Assembly (NCBI GenBank): GCA_035513295.1
Contig: DATKCH010000038.1
Location: forward strand, 1 to 26,018
Source of the DNA: DATHRK01 sp035513295
GTDB taxonomy: Bacteria > Gemmatimonadota > Gemmatimonadetes > Longimicrobiales > RSA9
Length of the DNA: 26,018 bases
Direction of reading: 5' to 3'
The notes beneath the pieces were generated by a model that was not told the origin of the DNA, did no database searches, and saw only the letters and a program-made list of their open reading frames with translations. Position 1 is the stretch's first letter. Each line of letters starts with the position of its first letter. Shown in pieces: positions 7,729-16,747 of the stretch. A program made the translations under genes and the position numbers.

Positions 7729-8589
7729 ATGACCTCGCAACCGGATCGGCCCGACCCGCCGGGTCACGCGGGCGACCCCCTCGAGCGGGTCCTCACGCTC
7801 ATCCGATATCTGCGCGTCCATTGTCCCTGGGACGCCCGCCAGACGGCGCTTTCGCTGGTACCGCACCTGCTCGAGGAAGCGCACGAGGTCGCGCAGGCGA
7901 TCCGGGATCGCGCGCGCCCCGACGAGCTCTCCTCGGAGCTCGGCGACCTGCTGCTGAACGTGGCCTACCAGGTCGTCGTCGCCGAGGAAGGCGGCGGCCC
8001 CGGCGCCGCCGCGGTCGTGCGGGCGCTCGAGCGGAAGATGGTGCGCCGCCACCCGCACGTGGACTGGAGCGGCTACCCGCTCCCGCTCCCGGCCGTTCGC
8101 GAGCCGGACGCCGAACCCGACCCGGGCCCCGGCGACTGGGAGCTGCGGAAAGCCGCCGAGCGGGGTCCCGGCGCGTCCGCGCTCGATGGCATCGCGCCCG
8201 GGCTGGAACCCCTCGCCCGGGCGCACGCGATCCAGGAGAGGGCCGCGGCCGTCGGGTTCGACTGGGACGACCTCGAAGGTCCGGCCGCCAAGGTGTCCGA
8301 GGAGCTGGAGGAGGTCCGCGAGGCGCTCGCGCGGCGCGCGTCCGGCGCCGGGTCCGACGAGCAGGTCGAAGGTGAGCTGGGCGACCTGCTGTTCGCGGTC
8401 GTCAACCTGGCCCGGCGAGCCGGAGTCCATCCCGGCAACGCGTTGGCGTCGGCGAACGCCAAGTTCGAGCGCCGCTACCGGCGCGTGGAGGCGCTCCTGG
8501 CCGGGCGCGGCGCGCGCGCGGCCGACCTGTCCCTCGCGGAGCTGGACGCGGTCTGGGAGGAGGTCAAGGGCGCGGAAGCCCGCACCTGA
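7729..8589 (+). CDS. mazG: Nucleoside triphosphate pyrophosphohydrolase MazG
   Basis: MazG hydrolyses (d)NTPs to monophosphate and PPi, cleaning up non-canonical nucleotides and affecting the stringent response. The 286-residue protein has the two tandem MazG domains. The first carries CPWDARQT (32-39), the metal-binding EExxE in LLEEAHEV (49-53) and ELGDLLLNV (70-78). The second has KVSEELEEV, ELGDLLFAVVNLAR and ANAKFERRY. Length and motif order are typical of E. coli-type MazG. ATG 7729 is the first start in frame near the domain; no strong Shine-Dalgarno is seen. It is a single-gene unit, divergent from alr and convergent with asnS. Confidence 0.94.
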   Translation: MTSQPDRPDPPGHAGDPLERVLTLIRYLRVHCPWDARQTALSLVPHLLEEAHEVAQAIRDRARPDELSSELGDLLLNVAYQVVVAEEGGGPGAAAVVRALERKMVRRHPHVDWSGYPLPLPAVREPDAEPDPGPGDWELRKAAERGPGASALDGIAPGLEPLARAHAIQERAAAVGFDWDDLEGPAAKVSEELEEVREALARRASGAGSDEQVEGELGDLLFAVVNLARRAGVHPGNALASANAKFERRYRRVEALLAGRGARAADLSLAELDAVWEEVKGAEART

Positions 8590-8601
8590 TCCGGCGCGCC
8601 C

Positions 8602-8705
8602 TGCGCTTTCAGCGCATCGTGACCGCGTCGGCCTCGTCGTCCGCCGGCGCGTTCTTCACGTGCCTATCCAGCCAGGTTGCGATGCACGCGCGCCGGCCCG
8701 GCGCG
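8602..8705. terminator. Two hairpins between convergent mazG and asnS
   Basis: The 146-nt convergent gap holds a TGCGC-TTTCA-GCGCA hairpin (8602-8616) just after the mazG stop. It also holds a stronger 7-bp CGCGCCG-GCC-CGGCGCG hairpin (8689-8705), about 30 nt beyond the asnS stop on the minus strand. Neither has a T-run. They may help end the two transcripts, but intrinsic termination is not proven from sequence. No gene is visible in the gap. Confidence 0.35.
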
Positions 8706-8735
8706 ACCCGCGCGGTCGATGCGTCGGCGCGCGCG

Positions 8736-10031
8736 TCACGGGCCCAGCCGATTGATCGTGCGCGGGAACGGGATGCACTCCCGGATGTGGTGGCGGCCGC
8801 AGATCCACGCGACGGTGCGCTCGACCCCGAGACCGAAGCCGGAGTGGGGGAAGGTCCCGAGCCGGCGCAGGTCCAGGTACCACCCGTACGACTCCTCCGG
8901 CAGGCCCTCTTCCCGGATGCGCTCGAGGAGACGGTCCGTGTCGTCCTCGCGCTGGCTGCCGCCGATGATCTCCCCGTAGCCCTCGGGCGCCAGCAGGTCG
9001 TCGCAGAGCACGGTGCGCGCGTCCTCCGGATTCTCCTTCATATAGAAGGCCTTCGCCTGCCTGGGATAGTTGTAGACGAAGACCGGCCTGTCATGATCCT
9101 CCGCCAGGAGCGTTTCATCCGGGGCGCCCAGATCCTGACCCCACTCGATCTCGCTACCCTTCGCGCGCAACGTCTCGACGGCGTCCGTGTAGCTCACCCG
9201 GGGGAACGGGGGACGGGCCCGCTCCAGCGGCGCGAGGTCGCGCTCCAGCACTTCGAGCTCGTCGGAGCAGTTCTCGAGGGCGCGCGTCACGAGGTAGGCC
9301 ACGAAGTCCTCCTGCAGGCGCATGTTGTCCTCGGAGTCGTTCCAGGCGACCTCGGGCTCCACCATCCAGAATTCGGTGAGGTGGCGCCGCGTCTTGGACT
9401 TCTCCGCCCGGAACGTCGGACCGAAGCAGTATACCCGCCCGAAGGCCGCGGCTGCGGCTTCGACATACAGTTGCCCCGTCTGCGCGAGGTAGGCCTGTTG
9501 ACCGAAGTAGTCGGTGTCGAACAGCGTGGAGGCCCCTTCTCCGATCGCGCCCGTGAGGATGGGCGTGTCGATGCGCACGAAGTCCCGCTCGTGGAAGAAA
9601 TCGTGGATCCCCTGCTCGACCTCCGCGCGGACGCGCAGGACGGCGCGCTGCTGGCTGGAGCGGAGCCAGAGGTGACGGTGGTCCAGCAGGAACTCGACCC
9701 CGTGCTCCTTGGGCTGGATGGGGAACTCTTCGGCGACCTGCACGATATTCAGGTGGCCGAGGCCGAGCTCGTAGCCGCCGGGCGCCCGGTCGTCCTCGCG
9801 GACCTCCCCCCGTACGACGACGCTGCTCTCCTGCGTGAGCGTGTGGAACGCCTCCCAGAGGTCTTCGCCGACGGCGGAGCGGACGACGACGCACTGCAGG
9901 ATGCCGGTCCCGTCCCTGACGACCGCGAAGGCGACCTTGCCGTGGCTGCGGGTCGTCTGGACCCATCCGCGGACCTCGACCTCCCGTCCGACGTGGGACC
10001 CGAGGTCGCTGATGTAGGTGACGGTGGCCAT
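8736..10031 (-). CDS. asnS: Asparaginyl-tRNA synthetase
   Basis: A class IIb aminoacyl-tRNA synthetase charging tRNA-Asn with asparagine. The 431 residues comprise an OB-fold anticodon-binding domain (EVEVRGWVQTTRSHGKVAFA) and a catalytic core. The core has motif 1 (RIDTPILTG region), motif 2 (CFGPTFRAEKSKTRRHLTEF) and motif 3 (SGFGLGVERTVAWICG). The compact length and the GPTFRAEKSKTRRHL form favour AsnRS over bacterial AspRS, which carries a large GAD insertion absent here. ATG 10031 is chosen; an in-frame GTG at 10046 would add five residues. A TTGACA-N17-TAGGTT promoter lies about 65 nt upstream. Its presence suggests that Asn-tRNA is made directly in this organism. Confidence 0.95.
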   Translation of the reverse strand: MATVTYISDLGSHVGREVEVRGWVQTTRSHGKVAFAVVRDGTGILQCVVVRSAVGEDLWEAFHTLTQESSVVVRGEVREDDRAPGGYELGLGHLNIVQVAEEFPIQPKEHGVEFLLDHRHLWLRSSQQRAVLRVRAEVEQGIHDFFHERDFVRIDTPILTGAIGEGASTLFDTDYFGQQAYLAQTGQLYVEAAAAAFGRVYCFGPTFRAEKSKTRRHLTEFWMVEPEVAWNDSEDNMRLQEDFVAYLVTRALENCSDELEVLERDLAPLERARPPFPRVSYTDAVETLRAKGSEIEWGQDLGAPDETLLAEDHDRPVFVYNYPRQAKAFYMKENPEDARTVLCDDLLAPEGYGEIIGGSQREDDTDRLLERIREEGLPEESYGWYLDLRRLGTFPHSGFGLGVERTVAWICGRHHIRECIPFPRTINRLGP

Positions 10032-10094
10032 GCCGCGTCGTCTCACTATGGGGTGCTCTGGCGGACCGGGGTCGGCCCTGGCGAAGGGGGGCGC

Positions 10095-10123
10095 AACCTA
10101 GACGGCAGCCGACGGAGTGTCAA
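10095..10123 (-). promoter_or_regulatory. Sigma70-type promoter for asnS
   Basis: On the minus strand TTGACA (10123-10118) is followed after exactly 17 nt by TAGGTT (10100-10095), a TAnnnT -10. This places transcription start near 10088 and gives a leader of about 57 nt before the asnS ATG. The -35 sits between the Shine-Dalgarno and the ATG of the divergent PQQ gene. Confidence 0.6.
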
Positions 10124-10127
10124 TTTC

Positions 10128-11240
10128 ATGCGCGAACCCGCGGTTCTCCTGCTGGCGCTGCTGATGCTCGCCCCGGGTTGCGCCCGTCGCAACCGGGACG
10201 TAGGCGTCGAGCCCGCCCCCTTCACCTGGACCACCCTCCAGGGCGACGCGCGCCGGGCGGGCACGGAGCACAGAGGGGTCCCCACCGACCCCGAGGTCGC
10301 CTGGACCGTCGACGTCGGCCGCGGCCTCCGCTCGGAGCCGCTGGTGGACCGCGGAGTGCTGCTGATCGCCGGGTCCAACCGCCTGATCGCCGCCTACGAC
10401 GCGGACAGCGGCGACCGCTTCTGGGAGCAGCGTCTCAACGCCTCCGTAAGCGGCGGGATCCTGTGGCGCAACGACACGCTCTGGGTCGCGACCGAATCGC
10501 TGACCGGAAAGGTGTCGGCCCGGCGGCTCAACAAGGGCGGCCAATACTGGGAGCGGGACGTGGGACCCGCGCGCGTCCCGCCGCTGCTCGTAGGGGGGAC
10601 GCTCTACCTGGCGACCGACGACGGCGCGCTCACCGCGCTGCACGCCCCGACGGGCGAGCGCCGCTGGCGCACGCGCCTCTCGGGCGTCGCGGCGGGCACC
10701 CCGGTGCTCCATGGCGACCGGGTCGTGGCCATCCACGACACGGTGTACGTAGTGGAGCCCGACGAGGGGATCGTCGAGGAGCGCATCGCGCTTCCCGCGG
10801 GGGCCTCGGCGATGCCCGCGCTGCTGGGCGACCTTCTGGTGGTCCCCCTGCTAGGGGGGGTGCTGGCCGCGGTGGACCTGGACCTCGGCGAGGTCCGCTG
10901 GCAGACCCCGGTCGGCGCCTCGATCCTGGCGGCTCCGGTGATCTCCGAGGACGGCACCGCTTATGCGCTGACGACCTCCGGCGAGGTCTGGCGCGTGCTC
11001 CCGGGCGAGCGGCGGGCCGGCCGGATCGCGGCCCTCGGCGGGGCGGCGCGAGGCTCCCTCACGCTGGTCCGCGATGGCCTGCTCGTGGGCCGGCTGGACG
11101 GATTCCTGTTCCTGCTGAGCCGGGACGGCGACGTGGTCTGGGAGCGCGACCTAGGCGGTTCCATCGTCGCGCCGGTCGCGGTCAGCGACGGCGCCATCTA
11201 CGTTCCGTTGCTGGACGGCAAGCTTTCGAAGCTGGAGTAA
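10128..11240 (+). CDS. PQQ-repeat beta-propeller lipoprotein, BamB-like
   Basis: A 370-residue exported protein. The signal MREPAVLLLALLMLAPGC ends in a lipobox-like LAPGC (C18), so lipidation is likely although Ala rather than Leu is at -3. The mature part is a run of WD/PQQ-type blades: LIAAYDADSGDRFWEQRLNA, LTALHAPTGERRWRTRLSG, LAAVDLDLGEVRWQTPVG and FLFLLSRDGDVVWERDLGG. Each has the (A/V)xDxxxGxxxW pattern of BamB-type propellers. BamB is an outer-membrane lipoprotein of the beta-barrel assembly machine; a BamB role is possible but gene context does not support it directly. GGAG lies about 10 nt before ATG 10128. It is translationally close (4 nt) to the next gene, whose Shine-Dalgarno overlaps its stop. 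Confidence 0.8.
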   Translation: MREPAVLLLALLMLAPGCARRNRDVGVEPAPFTWTTLQGDARRAGTEHRGVPTDPEVAWTVDVGRGLRSEPLVDRGVLLIAGSNRLIAAYDADSGDRFWEQRLNASVSGGILWRNDTLWVATESLTGKVSARRLNKGGQYWERDVGPARVPPLLVGGTLYLATDDGALTALHAPTGERRWRTRLSGVAAGTPVLHGDRVVAIHDTVYVVEPDEGIVEERIALPAGASAMPALLGDLLVVPLLGGVLAAVDLDLGEVRWQTPVGASILAAPVISEDGTAYALTTSGEVWRVLPGERRAGRIAALGGAARGSLTLVRDGLLVGRLDGFLFLLSRDGDVVWERDLGGSIVAPVAVSDGAIYVPLLDGKLSKLE

Positions 11241-11244
11241 GCCC

Positions 11245-11748
11245 ATGCGAACACACCTCGCGCTCCGCGGCGCGCTCGCCGCGGCCCTGGTCCTTCCGGC
11301 CCCCGCCCTGGGCCAGGCCGGGGAACCGCCCCGGCCCGACGGGGCTTCCGTCATCTCGTACGCCAAGTGGGGCGCCCTGGGGGCGGCCGTCACCGCCGGC
11401 GTCATCGGCTTCAGCGCGCACCGGGACGCCGACGAGCTGTTCACCAACCTCGAGGCGCTGTGCGAGGCCGACGCCGCGCGTTGCGTGGTGGGTCCCGCCG
11501 GGTCGTACCTGGACGCCGACCTGGAGGGGCGCTACCGGGACGTGCTGGACGCGGACTCGCGGGCGCGTACCGCCCTCATCGTCAGCCAGGTCGCGGTGGC
11601 CGCGTCGCTGGCGCTCTTCCTGCTGGACCTGGGGGGCGATTCGGAACCGGACAACGTGCCCTACGACCCGGACCGGGGGTTCGGCTTCCGGAGCGGCGCG
11701 GACGGGCGCACGGAGTTCGTCTACGTGATGCCCTGGAAGGGGTTCTAG
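11245..11748 (+). CDS. Small exported membrane protein of unknown function
   Basis: A 167-residue protein starting at ATG 11245 with GGAG about 8 nt upstream, inside the end of the preceding gene. It has an N-terminal signal peptide (cleavage near ALG-QA). Two further hydrophobic segments follow: KWGALGAAVTAGVIGFSA at about 42-59 and ARTALIVSQVAVAASLALFL at about 112-131. Between them is a soluble loop with two Cys (LCEADAARCVV) that could form a disulfide. I do not recognise a family. It probably forms a two-gene operon with the PQQ lipoprotein, and its end converges on recG with a 25-nt gap. Confidence 0.7.
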   Translation: MRTHLALRGALAAALVLPAPALGQAGEPPRPDGASVISYAKWGALGAAVTAGVIGFSAHRDADELFTNLEALCEADAARCVVGPAGSYLDADLEGRYRDVLDADSRARTALIVSQVAVAASLALFLLDLGGDSEPDNVPYDPDRGFGFRSGADGRTEFVYVMPWKGF

Positions 11749-11773
11749 ACCGTCCGCGCGGCCTGCGCGCCGC

Positions 11774-13870
11774 TCAGCCGACCTCGAACAGGCGTTCCCG
11801 CTCCCCGAACCGCGCGCGCAGGGCCGTGGCGTACGCCTCGTGGGCGGGCCGGCGTAGGTCGGGGTCCTCCCGGACGATCGTTCGCGCGCGATCCCGCGCC
11901 ATGATGAGCAGATCCTCGTCGCGTTCCGGGTCGAGATGCCGGAATTCGACCCCGCCGTGCTGTCGGGCGCCGAAGAAATCCCCCATGCCGCGGATGCGCA
12001 GGTCCTCGCGGGCGATCTCGAACCCGTCCGCGGTGCGCGCCATGATGGCCAGCCGCTCGCGGCCATCCGCCCCGGGCGCCGCGATCAGGACGCAGAAGCT
12101 CTCGTCGGCACCCCGGCCCACCCGGCCGCGCAGTTGGTGCAGCTGGGAAAGCCCGAAGCGCTCGGCGTGCTCGACCACCATGACCGACGCGTTCGGCACG
12201 TCGATGCCCACCTCGATCACGGTGGTCGCGACCAGGACGTCGATGTCCCCGGCGGCGAACCGGCGCATCACCTCCTCCTTCTCGCGCGCCGGCAGCCGGC
12301 CATGGATCAGGTCGACGCGGAGGTCGGCGAAGACGTCCCCGGCGAGCCGTTCGTACTCCTCCGTGGCGGCGGCCAGGTCCACCTTCTCGGACTCCTCGAC
12401 CAGCGGGTAGACGATGTACGCCTGGGCCCCCTCGACGACGCGGTCGCGGATGAACCCGTACAGGTCCTCGCGCGCCCGAGTCCCGCGCACGGCCGTGCGC
12501 ACGGGGGTGCGCCCCGGCGGCAGCTCGTCGAGCACGGAGAGATCGAGGTCGCCGTACAGGGTCAGCGCGAGGGAACGGGGGATCGGGGTCGCGGACATGA
12601 CCAGCGCGTCTACCACGTGGCCCAGGTCCTGGAGCGCCTGGCGCTGGCGCACGCCGAAGCGGTGCTGCTCGTCGGTGATCGCGAGCCCGAGGTCCGCGAA
12701 CGAGACGCCTTCCTGGAAGAGCGCGTGGGTGCCCACGACCAGGCGCCCGCCGCCGCCGGCGATCGCCCGCAGGGCTTCGCGCCGTTCGCCGGCCGGAAGC
12801 CGGCCGGTCAGCAGGACGGGGGCGAGCCCGAGGGGGCCGCACAGGGTCGCCAGCGTGCGGGCGTGCTGCTCGGCCAGCAGCTCGGTGGGGGCCATGATCG
12901 CCGCCTGCCTCCCGGCGTCCACGACCGCGAGCATCGCGAACAGCGCGACGACCGTCTTGCCCGACCCGACGTCGCCCTGGAGCATCCGGTTCATGCGCCG
13001 CTCCGAGGCCAGGTCCTCGAGGATCTCGCGGATGGCGCGCGTCTGGGCGCTGGTCAGCGGGAACGGCAGCGCGCGGTAGAGCGCGTCCACGGCTGCGCCC
13101 GCGACCCGCGCGTGGGGCCGCCCCGGGCGGCGGACGCGCACGCGCTCGTAGGCGCGCGCGTGCAGCAGCTGGAGGAAGAACGCCTCGCCCCACGCCAGCC
13201 TGCGCCGTCCCCGCTCGGCGTCGGAAATCGCCGGCGGCCGGTGCAGCAGCCCGACGGCCTCGGCGAGCGGCGGCACGCCGGCGCGGGCCAGGTCGTCCGC
13301 GCCGAAGGGCTCCTCGCGCGCGAGCGCGTCCGCGAAACGGTCGAGGGCGTCGGCGACGATGCGGCGCAGGACGCGTTGCGACAGGCCCTCGGTCGCGGGG
13401 TAGATCGGCAGCACGCGGCCCTCCGACTCCGGGTCCTCGCCTTCGCGCCCGAGCACGACGAACTCCCGCGGCTGCATCTGGCGCCCGTGGTAGAAGCGCA
13501 CCGGGCCACTGGCCAGAATCGTGTCGCCGCGCCGGATGGTGCGGTCGAGAAACGGCTGGCCCGGCCAGGAACACTCGATGAGGCCCGTGTCGTCGCGCAG
13601 CACCGCCTGGAAGATCCGCAGGCCGCGGCGCGTCGGGATCACGGCCTTGCTCACGACCGTCCCGACGATGGTCGCGTCGTCTCCGACGTCGACCGAGGCG
13701 ATCGCTGCGACCGTGCTGGCGTCCTCGTACCTGCGCGGCCCATGCAGCAGGAGCTCGCGCACGGTGCGGATGCCGAGGCGGTCGAGCGCCTCGGCGCGGC
13801 GCGGACCGACGCCCTTCAGGAACTGGACCGGCCCGTCGAGCTCGCTGGCCGCGGCGCTCACGGCTCGCAC
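11774..13870 (-). CDS. recG: ATP-dependent DNA helicase RecG
   Basis: RecG remodels stalled replication forks and branch-migrates Holliday junctions. The 698-residue protein has an N-terminal wedge region with HhH-like VQFLKGVGPRRAEALDRLG (15-33) and an OB-fold (GTVVSKAVIP onward). Helicase motor 1 has GDVGSGKT (299-306) and DEQH (400-403). Motor 2 has ATTVIEVGIDVPNA and QLHQLRGRVGRG, and the protein ends with the usual C-terminal TRG-like segment. The start is GTG 13870, chosen for the GGAG about 8 nt upstream, which overlaps the ftsY stop region; GTG 13861 is an alternative. It is the last gene of the long minus-strand operon, 12 nt after ftsY. Confidence 0.96.
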   Translation of the reverse strand: MRAVSAAASELDGPVQFLKGVGPRRAEALDRLGIRTVRELLLHGPRRYEDASTVAAIASVDVGDDATIVGTVVSKAVIPTRRGLRIFQAVLRDDTGLIECSWPGQPFLDRTIRRGDTILASGPVRFYHGRQMQPREFVVLGREGEDPESEGRVLPIYPATEGLSQRVLRRIVADALDRFADALAREEPFGADDLARAGVPPLAEAVGLLHRPPAISDAERGRRRLAWGEAFFLQLLHARAYERVRVRRPGRPHARVAGAAVDALYRALPFPLTSAQTRAIREILEDLASERRMNRMLQGDVGSGKTVVALFAMLAVVDAGRQAAIMAPTELLAEQHARTLATLCGPLGLAPVLLTGRLPAGERREALRAIAGGGGRLVVGTHALFQEGVSFADLGLAITDEQHRFGVRQRQALQDLGHVVDALVMSATPIPRSLALTLYGDLDLSVLDELPPGRTPVRTAVRGTRAREDLYGFIRDRVVEGAQAYIVYPLVEESEKVDLAAATEEYERLAGDVFADLRVDLIHGRLPAREKEEVMRRFAAGDIDVLVATTVIEVGIDVPNASVMVVEHAERFGLSQLHQLRGRVGRGADESFCVLIAAPGADGRERLAIMARTADGFEIAREDLRIRGMGDFFGARQHGGVEFRHLDPERDEDLLIMARDRARTIVREDPDLRRPAHEAYATALRARFGERERLFEVG

Positions 13871-13882
13871 GCCCGCACTCCG

Positions 13883-14800
13883 TCAGCCCTCGGCCGCGAG
13901 GACCTGGCGCGCGAAGGCCTCGGGGTCGAAGGGACTCAGGTCGTCGAGGGCCTCTCCGGTTCCGACCCAGCGGACGGGCACGTCCGATTCCTGGCGCAGC
14001 GCCACCACGGCGCCGCCGCGCGCGCTGCCGTCGAGCTTGGTGAGTACGAGGCCGGTGAGGGGCACCGCCGCGGCGAAGGTCCGGACCTGCGCGAGGGCGT
14101 TCTGGCCGACGGTCGCGTCCAGCACCATGAGCACCTCGTCCGGCGCGCCTTCGCGACGCTTCCCGAGCACGCGGACGACCTTGGCGAGCTCCGCCATGAG
14201 GTCGCCCTGGGTGTGCAGGCGCCCGGCCGTGTCCACGATCACCACGTCGGCGCCGCGCGCCTCGGCGGCGTCGAGCGCGTCGAAGGCGACGGACGCGGGA
14301 TCGGCGCCCAGCTCCGCGCCGGTGAAGCCCGCTCCGGCGCGGTCCGCCCATACCCGGATCTGCTCGATCGCGCCCGCCCGGAAGGTGTCGCCCGCGGCCA
14401 GCATGACGCTCCGGCCGGCGCGCCGGTGGACGGCGGCCAGCTTGCCGATGGTGGTCGTCTTTCCCACCCCGTTCACGCCCACGACCAGGATCACGTGCGG
14501 CGTTCCGAGCTCCGGCTCCTCGGGCGTCGCGCCGAGGATCCGGCCGATCTCGCCCGTCACGGCGGCGCGCAGGTCGGCCTGCGTCTTCACCTGGCCGTCC
14601 CGCACGAGGCGCTCCATGTGGTCGACGATGCGCAGGGTCGCGGGCGCGCCGAAGTCGGCGCCGAGCAGCACCTCCTCCAGCTCCTGGAGGGCGTCGTGGT
14701 CGATGCCGCGCACGAGCACGCCCACGTCGGTGAACGCGAGGTCGACCATGCGCTGCCACAGCGACTTCTGCTCCTCGCTCGTGCGGAAGAGCCGGCTCAA
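13883..14800 (-). CDS. ftsY: Signal recognition particle receptor FtsY
   Basis: FtsY is the membrane-associated GTPase receptor that docks SRP-ribosome complexes at SecYEG. The 305-residue protein is essentially the N and G domains: N-domain helices (DVGVLVRGIDHDALQELEEV), P-loop GVNGVGKTT (108-116), DTFRAGA, DTAGR (190-194) and TKLDG (254-258) followed by SARGG. It lacks the long acidic A domain of E. coli FtsY. The start is TTG 14800 with GGAGG about 8 nt upstream. TTG overlaps the TGA of the preceding gene (TTGA), so translation is coupled. Frames upstream of this are antisense to the VWA-like gene. Ffh is excluded by the absence of an M domain. Confidence 0.95.
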   Translation of the reverse strand: MSRLFRTSEEQKSLWQRMVDLAFTDVGVLVRGIDHDALQELEEVLLGADFGAPATLRIVDHMERLVRDGQVKTQADLRAAVTGEIGRILGATPEEPELGTPHVILVVGVNGVGKTTTIGKLAAVHRRAGRSVMLAAGDTFRAGAIEQIRVWADRAGAGFTGAELGADPASVAFDALDAAEARGADVVIVDTAGRLHTQGDLMAELAKVVRVLGKRREGAPDEVLMVLDATVGQNALAQVRTFAAAVPLTGLVLTKLDGSARGGAVVALRQESDVPVRWVGTGEALDDLSPFDPEAFARQVLAAEG

Positions 14801-16731
14801 CGAAGCCCCTCCCGCCGGCGCAGGATCCACTCGGCGGCGAGCAGCGCCAGCAGCAGGACGTAGACGAGCGGCGCCGCGTGGAGCGGGCGCGTCCCGGCGG
14901 CCAGCGCGCCGCCGCCGCGAGCCCGCACGTCCTCCAGCGCGGCCGGGCCGCGCACGAATTCGCGCGTGAACGATTCCACGGTGAACGCGCCGCTCGCGGC
15001 CGCGCCGGACGGACCCGACGCGCGCGCCTCGTAGGCGTAGTGGCCCGGCGGCAGCGCGCCGATGTCCGCCGCGCCTCCGACGACGCGCGCGCTCCGGGTC
15101 AGCGAATTCCCGCCGGCGCGGGTCAGCTCCACGGTGAGGGAATCCGCGGGGCCGCTCACCAGCCACTCCACCGCCGCGCCCCGGGCCACGACCGGGTCGC
15201 GCGGGCGGATCGGCTCGTCGGTCCGGGCGGGCTCGGAGGCGAGCAGCCAGCCCGCCACGGCGGACCACGTCTGCCGGTAGTCCGCGCGCGCGCGCCCGCC
15301 CCTCAGCGACCAGCGCCACAGGCCGTCGCCGAGCGCCGCGGCCCAGCGCCCCCGCGCGCCCTCGCCTACGACCAGGACGGGTGCCTCGGGCCCCCGCCGC
15401 CCGCGCCGCGCGGTCAGCACCGGCGCATGCGGCGGCGCGTCGGCGGCGAGGGGACGGACGTCGGACAGCGGCGGGAGCGAATCCACGGTAAGCCCCTGGA
15501 GGGCCGCCGCGAGCGCCGACGCCGGCGTCTCCCCCGATAGGTACCACTCCTCGCCGGGCGCGGCGGCTCCCGAGATGGCGAGCTCGGCGGGGGCCCCCTC
15601 GGCGGAGGGGACCAGGATCAGCGGCGGCCCGCCCGACAGCAGCTCGCGCGCCCACGCCGGCGAGCGCGGCCCGGCCCCGAGGACGACGAGCAGGTCGGCC
15701 GCGCGCGCTGCGGCGGCGACCGACGCCGCGGGAACGCGACCCGCGCGCCCACCCGCGCGCACGAAGCCCGCCTCGCCGGCGGCGAGGTAGCCCGCGGCCG
15801 GGAGCGCCGTCGCTGTCTCCAGGGCGGGCATCAGGAAGCGGGTCTCCCAGCCGGCCTCCAGCGCCACCACGACCACCCCTCCGCCCTCCTCGCTCACGCG
15901 CATGTACGCCGCGCGGACGTCGTCGTCCGCGTGCGCGCCACCCGGGACGACGCGCGCGTCCAGGCGAAGCGACGCGCCGGGGGTGCGGGGCACGACGAGG
16001 CGGATCGTCGCGCGCGCCATCCGTCCGGCGGCGGGCACGTCGACGGGCGCGGCGCCGAGCAGCCGGTCGCCCGACCGGACCTCCACCCTCAGGCTGTCGG
16101 GCGCGGGCCCGCCCGCCGCCGCGACCGCCGCCGCGACCTCGACGGTGTCGCCCGGCGCGGCCCAGCGCGGCGCATCGAACTCCACGAGCGCGGCGTTCGC
16201 GGCGTCGGTCCCGGGGATCACCGTCCAGGTGAGGTCCAGCCCCAGCTCGCGGGCCGTCGCGGCGGCGGCGGCGCCGTCCTCCAGCTCCCCGTCGGTGAGC
16301 ACCTCGACGCGCGTCAGGCCGGCCTCGGCCGCGACGCGGACGGCGTCCAGGGCGGCGCTGCGGACGTGGGCGGGCGCGCGTCCGGCCAGCGAGTCGGCGG
16401 GCACCGCGTCCGCGCCTTCGCCGAACACCAGGACCGTTCCACCCGCCGCACGCGCGCGCGCGACCGCCGCGTCCCAGCGGCTGCCGCCGCCGCTCGCGGC
16501 CAGCATGCTGAGCGAGCCGTCGACGAGGAGGCCCGCGCGATCGCGCGGGCCGGTGCCCGGCAGCGGCGGATCGAAGATGAGCAGGAGAAGGAGGAGCAGA
16601 GCGGCGCTGCGCAGCCCGCCCAGCGCCCAGCGGGCGCGGGCGGGCGGTTCACGACGCCAGTACTGCAGGCCGACGAGCGCCACCGCGGCGGCGCCCGCGA
16701 CCAGGAAGCCGACCCAGGCCGGGCCGCTCAC
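14797..16731 (-). CDS. Membrane protein with degenerate VWA domain (BatA-like)
   Basis: A 644-residue protein starting at GTG 16731. It has two N-terminal membrane helices (about 6-23 and 39-53). The following domain begins with LLVDGSLSMLA, where D71-G-S73-x-S75 matches the metal-ion-dependent DxSxS of von Willebrand A domains. After a long extracytoplasmic region of beta-rich and Rossmann-like segments comes a C-terminal helix (LVYVLLLALLAAEWIL) and a basic tail. This layout resembles BatA-type or aerotolerance-related proteins and large gliding/secretion-linked VWA membrane proteins. It lies 16 nt after the M23 peptidase gene and overlaps ftsY, so it belongs to the envelope operon. Function unknown. 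Confidence 0.7.
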   Translation of the reverse strand: MSGPAWVGFLVAGAAAVALVGLQYWRREPPARARWALGGLRSAALLLLLLLIFDPPLPGTGPRDRAGLLVDGSLSMLAASGGGSRWDAAVARARAAGGTVLVFGEGADAVPADSLAGRAPAHVRSAALDAVRVAAEAGLTRVEVLTDGELEDGAAAAATARELGLDLTWTVIPGTDAANAALVEFDAPRWAAPGDTVEVAAAVAAAGGPAPDSLRVEVRSGDRLLGAAPVDVPAAGRMARATIRLVVPRTPGASLRLDARVVPGGAHADDDVRAAYMRVSEEGGGVVVVALEAGWETRFLMPALETATALPAAGYLAAGEAGFVRAGGRAGRVPAASVAAAARAADLLVVLGAGPRSPAWARELLSGGPPLILVPSAEGAPAELAISGAAAPGEEWYLSGETPASALAAALQGLTVDSLPPLSDVRPLAADAPPHAPVLTARRGRRGPEAPVLVVGEGARGRWAAALGDGLWRWSLRGGRARADYRQTWSAVAGWLLASEPARTDEPIRPRDPVVARGAAVEWLVSGPADSLTVELTRAGGNSLTRSARVVGGAADIGALPPGHYAYEARASGPSGAAASGAFTVESFTREFVRGPAALEDVRARGGGALAAGTRPLHAAPLVYVLLLALLAAEWILRRREGLR

Positions 16732-16747
16732 CTGCCGGAGAGCGCTC

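Noticed and set aside
7730..8430. Upstream extension of the alr frame to 8430
   Set aside because: Antisense to mazG, which has clear motifs; Alr homology begins only at about 7500.
11936..14863. 975-codon open frame on the plus strand
   Set aside because: Antisense to recG and ftsY; no recognisable domain, composition typical of a shadow frame.
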